Made by a program: the position numbers and the translations under genes. From Prevotellaceae bacterium UBA4359 (lineage in GTDB: Bacteria > Bacteroidota > Bacteroidia > Bacteroidales > Bacteroidaceae), in assembly GCA_002393555.1 (NCBI GenBank), contig DGSP01000019.1, positions 1-32,385 of the forward strand: a stretch of 32,385 nucleotides of DNA. Reading direction: 5' to 3'. Position 1 is the stretch's first letter; the number at the start of each line of letters is the position of its first letter. A model generated the notes under the pieces. It worked only from the letters and a program-made list of their open reading frames with translations, was not told the DNA's origin and searched no databases. Below are positions 1 to 7,431 of this stretch, piece by piece.

Positions 1-72
1 AAACTATTTTTGTTCGACTACTTATTTTTTTATTTTTTCTTGTTTTTCTAAAGCCCGCGAAGCGGTAAAAAG

Positions 73-107
73 AACTTCCGAAGTTGAGTTCTCTTACGTC
101 GAACTCA
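73..107. repeat. short intergenic inverted repeats
   Basis: Two small palindromes overlap here: AACTTCCGAAGTT at 73-85, and TGAGTTC (85-91) facing GAACTCA (101-107) across a 9-base loop. They lie downstream of the acyl-CoA dehydrogenase terminator. No gene is visible in 1-123, and the feature that lies beyond the left edge is not in the window. They may belong to a dispersed intergenic repeat, but one copy cannot show that. Confidence 0.35.
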
Positions 108-123
108 CGTTGCGTTGAACAAC

Positions 124-157
124 AAAAAAAGGCTGGCTCCCATCATGGAAGCCAGCC
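124..157 (-). terminator. intrinsic terminator of the etfB-etfA-acd operon
   Basis: Read on the minus strand, GGCTGGCTTCC pairs with GGGAGCCAGCC around a short loop (131-157) and is followed by seven T (124-130). It lies 25 bases after the stop codon of the acyl-CoA dehydrogenase, where a Rho-independent terminator for the three-gene operon is expected. Confidence 0.85.
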
Positions 158-181
158 CTTATTATATAATATGTGTGAGTC

Positions 182-1891
182 TTACTCTTGCACGTAACTT
201 GCCAACTGGTCAACATTGAGGGCGTGGATGTAGTTGCAGTGCTTGGCTACTTCGCTCTCGGCATAGTTGATGAAGACGGTGAGCGACTTGCCGAAGAGTT
301 CGGGGGCGCGCTGGGTGTCTTGCAGGAGCAGATGCGACATGATGACGTAGGCGGTCATTTCGTAGAGTTTGCGGGCGCAGAGGTCGAGGAAGTCTTGATT
401 GCCTGGCTCTTTGGCCTTGTCGATGCAAGCGGCGAGTTTCTCGTTCATGGCCTTGATGCGCTCTGCATAGGCTGCATATTCGGCTGCTACGGGTTCTGCC
501 TCGAAGTCTTTGATAACTCCGGCGTAGAAGCCTGAGGTGATGTAGCGGATGGCGGCTACGGTCTGCAACTGGGTGGTTCCCTCGTAGATGGACATGATGC
601 GGGCATCGCGATAGACGCGCTGGCACTTGTATTCGAGCATGAAGCCTGAACCGCCGTGCACCTGGATGGAGTCGTAGGCGGATTCGTTGGCGAACTCGGA
701 GTTCATGCCTTTGGCGAGTGGGGTGAAGGCATCGGCGAGTTTCGAGTATTTCTTGAACTCGTTGCGCTCTTCGGGGGTGAGTTTGCGCTCCTTGCTGATG
801 TCGTCGAGGCACTTGTAGATATCGACGTAGCGGGCAGTCATGTAGAGGAGTGAACGTCCAGCGTCGAGTTTGGCCTTGATGCGGGCAATCATGTCATAGA
901 CGGCTGGGAAGTGGATGATTTCCTTGCCGAACTGCTTGCGGTCGCGGGCGTAGTTGATGGCCTCTTCGTAGGCTGCCTGTTCGGCACCTACTGACTGGGA
1001 GGCGATGCCGAGACGGGCACCGTTCATCAGTCCCATGACGTACTTGATAAGACCGAGTTTCTCGGAACCACAGAGTTCTGCCTTGGCGTTCTTATAGACG
1101 AGTTCGCAGGTGGGGCTGCCGTGGATGCCGAGTTTGTTCTCGATGCGGCGCACGTTGACACCGCCGTTGCGCTTGTCGTAGATGAACATGGAGAGGCCAC
1201 GACCGTCGCGAGTGCCTTCCACTGAACGTGCCAGCACGAGGTGGATGTCGGCATCGCCGTTGGTGATGAATCGCTTCACTCCGTTGAGTCGCCAGCAGTT
1301 CTCTTTTTCGTCGAAGGTGGCTTTGAGCATCACAGACTGGAGGTCGGAACCTGCGTCTGGCTCCGTCAAGTCCATAGACATCGTCTCGCCGGCACAAACA
1401 CGTGGGATGTAACGCTTGCGCTGATCTTCGTCACCAAACTCATAGAGTGTCTCGATACAATCCTGAAGAGACCAGATGTTTTCGAAACCAGCATCACCTT
1501 CGGCGATGATTTCGTTGGCAGCGGTGTAAACCACGTTGGGGAGGTTGAGGCCGCCGTAACGACGGGGCATGGTCATGCCACAGAGTCCTGCCTTGATGGT
1601 GGCATCGAGGTTTTCGTAGGTCTTGCTGGCATAGCGCACACGGCCGTTCTCGCAGTGGGGGCCTTCGGCATCGACATCCTCAGAGTTGGGGCCGATGATG
1701 TTGGCGTTGATGTCGCCTGTGATTTCGAGCAGGCTGTCATAGTTCTCCTGTGCATCCTCGTAGTCCTTGGGTGCATAGTCGTACTGACCGTAGTCAGCAT
1801 AGTTGCGTTCCTTGAGTTCAACAATACGCTGCATCAGTGGATGCTGCATGTGAAACTTTATCTCAGGAACATCGGTATAGGAATTTGCCAT
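182..1891 (-). CDS. acyl-CoA dehydrogenase family protein
   Basis: A flavoprotein that oxidises an acyl-CoA to the enoyl-CoA and passes the electrons to electron-transfer flavoprotein. The 569-residue product has the family order: an N-terminal helical part, the FAD-contacting stretch around MDLTEPDAGSDL, a beta domain, and a C-terminal helical domain with ARDRKQFG and QVHGGSGFM. The Glu in SIYEGTTQLQ sits where short- and medium-chain acyl-CoA dehydrogenases place their catalytic base. At 569 residues it is longer than the classic enzymes of about 380; the excess is an N-terminal extension of some 50-60 residues and a helical tail of about 110, as in the larger bacterial members. It is the last gene of the operon, starting two bases after etfA stops, which makes EtfAB its likely electron acceptor. 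The acyl chain length cannot be read from the sequence; a short-chain or butyryl-CoA type role is only a guess from context. Confidence 0.93.
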   Translation of the reverse strand: MANSYTDVPEIKFHMQHPLMQRIVELKERNYADYGQYDYAPKDYEDAQENYDSLLEITGDINANIIGPNSEDVDAEGPHCENGRVRYASKTYENLDATIKAGLCGMTMPRRYGGLNLPNVVYTAANEIIAEGDAGFENIWSLQDCIETLYEFGDEDQRKRYIPRVCAGETMSMDLTEPDAGSDLQSVMLKATFDEKENCWRLNGVKRFITNGDADIHLVLARSVEGTRDGRGLSMFIYDKRNGGVNVRRIENKLGIHGSPTCELVYKNAKAELCGSEKLGLIKYVMGLMNGARLGIASQSVGAEQAAYEEAINYARDRKQFGKEIIHFPAVYDMIARIKAKLDAGRSLLYMTARYVDIYKCLDDISKERKLTPEERNEFKKYSKLADAFTPLAKGMNSEFANESAYDSIQVHGGSGFMLEYKCQRVYRDARIMSIYEGTTQLQTVAAIRYITSGFYAGVIKDFEAEPVAAEYAAYAERIKAMNEKLAACIDKAKEPGNQDFLDLCARKLYEMTAYVIMSHLLLQDTQRAPELFGKSLTVFINYAESEVAKHCNYIHALNVDQLASYVQE

Positions 1892-1893
1892 GG

Positions 1894-2934
1894 TTATTTC
1901 GAGTTCTTTTTATAGTACTTAATGAGTTTTGGAACAACCTCTTCGATGGTGCCGTTGATGATGTAGTCGGCAATCTGGTTGATGGGTGCCTGTGGGTCGG
2001 AGTTGATGGAGATGATGATGCCAGAGTCCTTCATACCTGCCACGTGCTGGATGGCACCTGAGATGCCGCAAGCAATATAGACTTTAGGACGAACTGTGGT
2101 GCCTGTCTGACCAATCTGACGGTCGTGGTCAATCCAACCTGCATCGACTGCTGCACGGCTGGCACCCACTTCTGCATGAAGTTCTTTGGCGAGTTCGAAC
2201 AGAAGGTTGAAGCCTTCGGGACCACCTACACCATAACCACCGGCGATGACGATGGGAGCACCTTTGAGGTTGTGCTTTGCCTTCTCCACGTGACGGTCGA
2301 GCACCTTCACCACATAGTCGGTGAGAGGGATGTACTTGGCCACGTCGTGCTTCACCACTTCGCCCTTGTAGTTCTCGTCGAGGATTTCCTTCTTCATCAC
2401 ACCGTCACGAACGGTTGCCATCTGTGGGCGATGCTCGGGGTTGACGATGGTGGCGATGATGGAACCACCGAAAGCGGGACGAATCTGGTAGAGTTGGTCT
2501 TCGTAGTGCTTGTCAACGAAGTTGCCTTCAGCATCCTTCACTTTCATGTCGAACGAGCCAATCTCCAACTGGGTGCAGTCGGCTGTCAGACCAGAGTGAA
2601 GTGCGGATGACACACGGGGACCCAGGTCGCGACCGATGACGGTGGCACCGAGGAGACAAATCTGTGGCTGCTCCTCCTTGAAGAGGTTCACCACAGCAGA
2701 AGTGTGTGGAAGAGAGGTGTAGGGGAAGAGTTTCTCGTCGTCGAAGATGTGCACCTTATCTACACCGTAGGGGATAACTTGCTTCTCAACACCATCGAGA
2801 CCAGCGCCGATCAGTACGGCTTCCAACTGTACACCCAGTTGGTTGGCGAGTTTGCGACCCTTGGTGCAAAGTTCCAGACTCACATCGGCAACCTTGTTGC
2901 CTTCGAGTTCGCAATATACAAATACGTTGTTCAT
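1894..2934 (-). CDS. etfA: electron transfer flavoprotein, alpha subunit
   Basis: The FAD-binding subunit of the EtfAB heterodimer, which accepts electrons from acyl-CoA dehydrogenases. The 346-residue protein has an N-terminal ETF nucleotide-fold domain and the diagnostic C-terminal FAD domain. Visible there are the glycine-rich IVIAGGYGVGG, the SRAAVDAGW stretch, GQTGTTVRPKVYIACGISG, and SINSDPQAPINQIADY, which are the conserved FAD-contacting segments of the family. Its ATG overlaps the etfB stop by one base (TAATG), a sign of translational coupling, and the acyl-CoA dehydrogenase follows after two bases. Bacteria often use such trios for fatty-acid or butyrate-type metabolism; which pathway applies here is not shown. 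Confidence 0.96.
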   Translation of the reverse strand: MNNVFVYCELEGNKVADVSLELCTKGRKLANQLGVQLEAVLIGAGLDGVEKQVIPYGVDKVHIFDDEKLFPYTSLPHTSAVVNLFKEEQPQICLLGATVIGRDLGPRVSSALHSGLTADCTQLEIGSFDMKVKDAEGNFVDKHYEDQLYQIRPAFGGSIIATIVNPEHRPQMATVRDGVMKKEILDENYKGEVVKHDVAKYIPLTDYVVKVLDRHVEKAKHNLKGAPIVIAGGYGVGGPEGFNLLFELAKELHAEVGASRAAVDAGWIDHDRQIGQTGTTVRPKVYIACGISGAIQHVAGMKDSGIIISINSDPQAPINQIADYIINGTIEEVVPKLIKYYKKNSK

Positions 2935-3743
2935 TATCCGATAGTGTTTGATTCCATAAGTTCAACAATCAGGCTCTCCACATCAGCGTCGCTGGAGGTG
3001 AGAGTCTTGTTTTCCTTGGCTTTGAAGACGATGCTCTTCACGGCCTTCACGTTGGTAGGAGAACCTGCCTTGCCAATCTGTGCGGGGTCTGCCTCGATGT
3101 CGGCTGCACCCCAAGTGGTGAATTCGCGGTTCTTGTTGGCCCACACACGCTTCACGTTGCGCACACGACAAGGAGCGGCACTGCCGTTCACCGTCACCAC
3201 GATAGGCAGAGGGCCTTCTACGGTCTCCACGCCGCCGTCGATGTGACGCTTGGCAACAATCTTCTTGGCTTCCTTGTCGAGCGAGATGATTTCCTCGGTG
3301 TAGGTAATCTGGGTGAGACCTAACTTCTCTGCCACCTGTGGACCCACCTGTGCAGTGTCGCCGTCGATGGCCTGACGACCGCAGAGGATGATGTCGTAGT
3401 CGCCCACTTTCTTGATGGCCTGAGCCAGTGTGTAGGAAGTGGCGAGGGTGTCGGCACCGCCAAGTGGACGGTCTGAGATGAGGATGCCTTCGTCGGCACC
3501 ACGGTAGATACCCTCCTTCAGCACCTCGGCAGCCTTGGGCAGACCCATGGTGAGCATGGTGATGGTGGAACCAGGGTTAGCGTCCTTCAGGCGCAGGGCC
3601 TGTTCAAGGGCGTTCAGGTCCTCGGGGTTGAACACGGCTGGCAAGGCAGCACGGTTCACTGTACCCTCTGGAGTCATCGCGTCGGGGCCGACGTTGCGTG
3701 TGTCGGGCACCTGCTTAGCGAGTACAATGATTTTCAAACTCAT
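2934..3743 (-). CDS. etfB: electron transfer flavoprotein, beta subunit
   Basis: The partner subunit of EtfA. It completes the dimer interface and, in characterised ETFs, holds AMP or, in bifurcating forms, a second FAD. The 269-residue product opens MSLKIIVLAKQVPDT, typical of EtfB, and carries the ETF-beta signature region AIDGDTAQVGPQVAEKLGL. It is the first gene of the operon, with a good Bacteroidota promoter about 90 bases upstream. Whether this pair is a simple carrier or an electron-bifurcating ETF cannot be decided by eye; aligning the flavin-contact residues of EtfB with bifurcating examples would be the test. Confidence 0.96.
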   Translation of the reverse strand: MSLKIIVLAKQVPDTRNVGPDAMTPEGTVNRAALPAVFNPEDLNALEQALRLKDANPGSTITMLTMGLPKAAEVLKEGIYRGADEGILISDRPLGGADTLATSYTLAQAIKKVGDYDIILCGRQAIDGDTAQVGPQVAEKLGLTQITYTEEIISLDKEAKKIVAKRHIDGGVETVEGPLPIVVTVNGSAAPCRVRNVKRVWANKNREFTTWGAADIEADPAQIGKAGSPTNVKAVKSIVFKAKENKTLTSSDADVESLIVELMESNTIG

Positions 3744-3828
3744 AAAATTTTTTTGTATTGATTGTTTTGGGTATGTATTGTTACCATACTGGTTAGTCTT
3801 GTCCGCTTAGGGGCAAGGTATTTGGGGG

Positions 3829-3856
3829 CAAATTTACGACATTTTTTCTGCTCAAA
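3829..3856 (-). promoter_or_regulatory. candidate promoter for etfB-etfA-acd
   Basis: On the minus strand TAAATTTG (plus 3829-3836) matches the Bacteroidota -7 consensus TAnnTTTG exactly. A TTTG (plus 3853-3856) lies 16 bases upstream, slightly close for the -33 element. This gives a leader of roughly 80 bases before the etfB ATG. The call rests on motif match only. Confidence 0.6.
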
Positions 3857-3901
3857 CAATAAAAAAGAACTTTTTAATGCTCAAACCAAGGAAAAGAGTG
3901 C

Positions 3902-3936
3902 AAAAAAGGTGCGAAGTCAGAGGACTTTGCACCTTT
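3902..3936 (-). terminator. intrinsic terminator after the GH128-like gene
   Basis: AAAGGTGC (3905-3912) pairs with GCACCTTT (3929-3936), and the inner GAAGTC / GACTTT extends the stem to about 14 bp with a 4-base loop. On the minus strand six T follow. The plus strand also has a T-rich tail, so it may work in both directions. It lies 28 bases past the stop of the glycoside hydrolase gene. Confidence 0.8.
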
Positions 3937-3964
3937 CTTTTTTGTAAATATGTATGAGTGTGTG

Positions 3965-6900
3965 TCAGCGGATGAGTACCTTTCGGGTGGTTCCGTCGGC
4001 CTGGCGCAGGATGTAGATGCCGGGAGCGGGGCGGCCTTGCAGTGTGCGACCATCGAGTGTGTGGTAGGTGGCGGTGGTGGTCGATGGCGACTTGATGCTG
4101 CCGATGGCATCGGGTAGTGGAGGCAGTGGGGCGTAGCGGAGTTGGAAGTGGTCGATGCTCCACCAGGCCGTGCCGCCGAAGGTGGCTTCTGCCGAGATGG
4201 TCAGTTTGTCGCCGTGCTGGATGGTGAGGGTTTCCAGTTCGGCCTTTTGCCAACCGTTCTGGAAGTCGTTGCCTCCGGTGGTGGTGCTGCCCGTGCCTGT
4301 CACGGTCTTAGTGTAGGTGGTGGCTTGGCCGCCAGCAGGAGTGTGGATGGCCTTCAGCGAGAAGGACTGGCCAGTGCTGCCGCGCAAGAGGGTACTGAGG
4401 ACGTACTGTCCTGCTGGCAGGTTGGTGATTTCTTGTTCTAACGATGAACTGTAGGCACCTGACTTCCAGATGTTGAAGTAGGTGTTGGCGGTGTTGCCGT
4501 CATAGGCTTCGCCCGTGTTGGTGCTGAGCGAGGCGGTTGTCCAGAAGTCGGAGGTGGAGCGGCTGCAGTCGGCATTGCCGATGAGGCGGGTGGCATCGCG
4601 CTCTTCGTTGCCGATGGCTGGGAAGCAGTTGGCCAGTCGTTGGTCGGCCTCAGCCACCACTTCTTCGTAGGTGGTGTTGGTCAGGACTTGCTTCTCGGTG
4701 CCCAAATAGAGCAGTTCGAAGTCGTCGGCTCCGGCCCATCGCCCTGTCATCGGGGCCACGTTGCGGATGCCGATGCGCAGGGTGCCGTTGCGCACCACGA
4801 TGAGGGGGACGGTGGTCTTCTGGGTGTAGTCAATCTCGCTGTCGGTGGTCACAGGCTCGAAGTAGGTCACGCCGTCGGCTGTGGCATAGAGTCCCACGGC
4901 CCCATTGAGGGTGGCTCCTTCCACGTGGTCGGTGGAGTTGAAGCACACGGCAGAGAGGCTATAGACACCGTTGGGGATGTCGTTGAGGTCTTGGTAGTAG
5001 TTGAAGTCGATGTCGGCGGCTGTGCTGTTCCACACTTCCAGGTAGGTGTCGCCCGAAGCGGCTTTGGTGAACCCATTGGCTGCATTGCGCACACAGGTCC
5101 AGCCCGGCACATTCTCCTTCGAGGCTGTGTTGATGCCGGGGTTGACGATGAGGCCCGTGCCTTGCTCCTCGCTGGTGGCAGTGCTGCCATAGAGGTTGGT
5201 GCAGGCCACGCGGAAGACATCTTTTTCGTGGTCAATCTCGTCGAGCGACACCTTGTGGGTCACCTTGCTGTTCTCCAAGAGCGAACGGTCGGTCACGGTG
5301 TAGAGGTCTTGCCATTCGTCGCCCACCTTGCGTTGCAGGATGAGTTGGTCGGTGGCGTCACCGTTGGTGTTGCCAAGTGTGAAGGTGATGGTGTTTTGGG
5401 CAGCACTGATGGTGTAGTCGAGGGTGGGAGCCTTTATGCCGGGTGCCCACCATGCAGGAGTTTTCGTGTATTTGGCATTGTAAGCAAAGGTGGAGCGGTG
5501 GTCGCGATAGACCTGTCCGGCCGGAGTGAGTCCCTTGGATGGGTTGGCTTCGTAGAACATATAGGTCTGCCACATATCTACACCATAGATGGCGTAACGC
5601 TCTATCCACGGACATTCTTCAATCTTCTGGAGAAGGACTTGCAGATACTTTCTGTTCTGTTCATAACTGGTCACCTTGTTGCTGTTCCATGAGGCACTGA
5701 TTTCCATCTCTGTGAGCCAAAGTGGACGCCCCGTGTTGTTCCACACGCTCTTGCACTGGCTGTTGCAGAACCAGTTGGCATAGTCGGTTTCGTTGTAACC
5801 AGCCAAATCCCAGTAAGCATGGGTGACGGCAAAGTCGCAGCGCGAATGGTTGTTGTTCTGATCTACATAGTTGAAGTAATTGGTCAGATAGCCAAGGTCT
5901 GTGGGCTGAGGCGAGCCGATGCGTCCGCCACTAGCCTGAAAATCACTGTTGTAGCCATAGGCGGTCCATTCGTTGATGGTGCCTCCGCAGGAGCATTTGT
6001 CGCTGGTGTGCTGCTCTGAGTGTTCAGGCTCGTTGAGCGAGAGGGAAGCCGTGGCCGTCTTGTTGTTCACCTCGCTGGCGCTGGGCCAGTAGCGGTGCTG
6101 TTTGCACGGCACATACTCCAGGTCGGTGGTGGAACTGTAGCCCGCACTCCACGACCAGAACCACGTGGCTCTCAGTTGGTCGGCTCCGCTCTTGCCACTC
6201 GTGTTGCCCCATCCTTTCTTGGAGAGGTATTGCCATTGCTTCACATTGACCGAGGTGACCCGTTTGGTCAGGGATTGGGGCAGGGTGATTTCGAGGTCGG
6301 CATGGTCGGCCACATACACACGGCTATGTCCGCTGCCGTCGGTGCCAGATGCCAAAGTGGCCATGTAGCCTCGGCGCAGCACGAAACTGGTCATGGCATT
6401 GCTGTTCTTGCCGAGGTTGGTGTGGTTGCCCACGGCAAGGGTGAACTCGCCCGTGGTGCCTTGGCAGGTCATCACGGTTTGGGGTTTGGGGATGATGGCT
6501 GCACCGTTGAGGAAGATGGCCACGCGGCAGTTGGAGCCGTTGGAGGCGGCTTTGCCATTGATGGTCACATACTTGAGGTAGGTGCTGATGACGGTGCTGG
6601 GCACGATGTTGTCGATGATGAGCCAAGTGCGGTCGCTGCCCAGGTTCACCTTCGTGGTGCCAGACATGGGGGTGCTGTTTGAGGTGATGTGGATGTCGAT
6701 GGCGTCAGAGCGGTCGATGGTCTTGTCTTTCAGTTGACAATAGTCTATCTCGCTGATGCCCTGCTCGTTGGTGTAGATGGCCGACTCGTAGGCTTGGCGC
6801 GCCTCGGCCCATGTGTTGCCCATCACGGGGATGACAGAGAACTGCGAGTGGCTGCCCTTGGGCTTGTCGTAAAAGACACTCACGTAGTCCTTGCCCTTGT

Positions 6901-7327
6901 TGGCACCATCCACGCCGAGGTATTTGTTGTTCTTCTTGTTAATCAGATAGGTATAGGTTCCTTCGTCCACATTCCAGAGGAAACGGCTGTCGGTAGAAGG
7001 TGTGTCTTCAAACACGACGCTCCAGTTGTTGGTGCTGCTGGCGGCCAGATACCGACGGTCGATTTTCTGGCGGAGCAGCACGTAGCCGTCGATGCCGGAG
7101 GGTTCTGCCACAAAGATGTAACTGTCGGCATCGGTGTTCTTGCCATAGGCCGAGAGGGCTGGTTCGGTGCCATCTTCGTTGCTGCCGAGCAGTTTCTCGT
7201 AGATGTTGAGCCAGATGTAATACTCGGTGTTTTCCTTCAGTGAGGCGTGGGCAGCGGGGGAGGAGAGCAGCAGCAGGATGCCGATGAGTGCCTTGGTCAT
7301 GAAGGCGGTTCTTGGTGTGGTAAGCAT
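3965..7327 (-). CDS. secreted GH128-like glycoside hydrolase with a T9SS-like tail
   Basis: A large exported protein (1120 residues), probably acting on a beta-1,3-glucan or similar polysaccharide. It begins with a signal peptide (about residues 1-28, ending AAHAS). A ricin- or lectin-like N-terminal part follows (LNIYEKLLGSNED, then KKNNKYLGVDG). Residues about 380-660 look like the Asl1/GH128 catalytic barrel: WFWSWSAG, LEYVPCK, LSLNEPEHS with Glu433 as likely acid/base, DFAVTHAYW, and LWLTEMEIS with Glu540 as likely nucleophile. Then comes a fibronectin-type or Ig-like segment (about 670-760) and two galactose-binding-type beta-sandwich segments. The C-terminus, YHTLDGRTLQGRPAPGIYIL plus RKVLIR, resembles a T9SS sorting tail. 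A second ATG at 7300 would give a more classical signal peptide (MTKALIGILLLLSS) and may be the true start. Family assignment is from motifs; the substrate is inference. Confidence 0.75.
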   Translation of the reverse strand: MLTTPRTAFMTKALIGILLLLSSPAAHASLKENTEYYIWLNIYEKLLGSNEDGTEPALSAYGKNTDADSYIFVAEPSGIDGYVLLRQKIDRRYLAASSTNNWSVVFEDTPSTDSRFLWNVDEGTYTYLINKKNNKYLGVDGANKGKDYVSVFYDKPKGSHSQFSVIPVMGNTWAEARQAYESAIYTNEQGISEIDYCQLKDKTIDRSDAIDIHITSNSTPMSGTTKVNLGSDRTWLIIDNIVPSTVISTYLKYVTINGKAASNGSNCRVAIFLNGAAIIPKPQTVMTCQGTTGEFTLAVGNHTNLGKNSNAMTSFVLRRGYMATLASGTDGSGHSRVYVADHADLEITLPQSLTKRVTSVNVKQWQYLSKKGWGNTSGKSGADQLRATWFWSWSAGYSSTTDLEYVPCKQHRYWPSASEVNNKTATASLSLNEPEHSEQHTSDKCSCGGTINEWTAYGYNSDFQASGGRIGSPQPTDLGYLTNYFNYVDQNNNHSRCDFAVTHAYWDLAGYNETDYANWFCNSQCKSVWNNTGRPLWLTEMEISASWNSNKVTSYEQNRKYLQVLLQKIEECPWIERYAIYGVDMWQTYMFYEANPSKGLTPAGQVYRDHRSTFAYNAKYTKTPAWWAPGIKAPTLDYTISAAQNTITFTLGNTNGDATDQLILQRKVGDEWQDLYTVTDRSLLENSKVTHKVSLDEIDHEKDVFRVACTNLYGSTATSEEQGTGLIVNPGINTASKENVPGWTCVRNAANGFTKAASGDTYLEVWNSTAADIDFNYYQDLNDIPNGVYSLSAVCFNSTDHVEGATLNGAVGLYATADGVTYFEPVTTDSEIDYTQKTTVPLIVVRNGTLRIGIRNVAPMTGRWAGADDFELLYLGTEKQVLTNTTYEEVVAEADQRLANCFPAIGNEERDATRLIGNADCSRSTSDFWTTASLSTNTGEAYDGNTANTYFNIWKSGAYSSSLEQEITNLPAGQYVLSTLLRGSTGQSFSLKAIHTPAGGQATTYTKTVTGTGSTTTGGNDFQNGWQKAELETLTIQHGDKLTISAEATFGGTAWWSIDHFQLRYAPLPPLPDAIGSIKSPSTTTATYHTLDGRTLQGRPAPGIYILRQADGTTRKVLIR

Positions 7328-7370
7328 AAAGGTGTATAAACAATGTGGTTAATAAGACTGTTTCTGAATG

Positions 7371-7378
7371 CAAAGGAA
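7371..7378 (-). promoter_or_regulatory. weak candidate -7 element for the GH128-like gene
   Basis: On the minus strand TTCCTTTG differs from TAnnTTTG by one base and lies 43 bases before the ATG at 7327. No convincing TTTG is seen at -33, so this is a weak call. Confidence 0.35.
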
Positions 7379-7431
7379 CGAAAAAAAACTGAGATACGAA
7401 AAAAGAATGTGGGCTTTTTTGTGCTGTGGGC

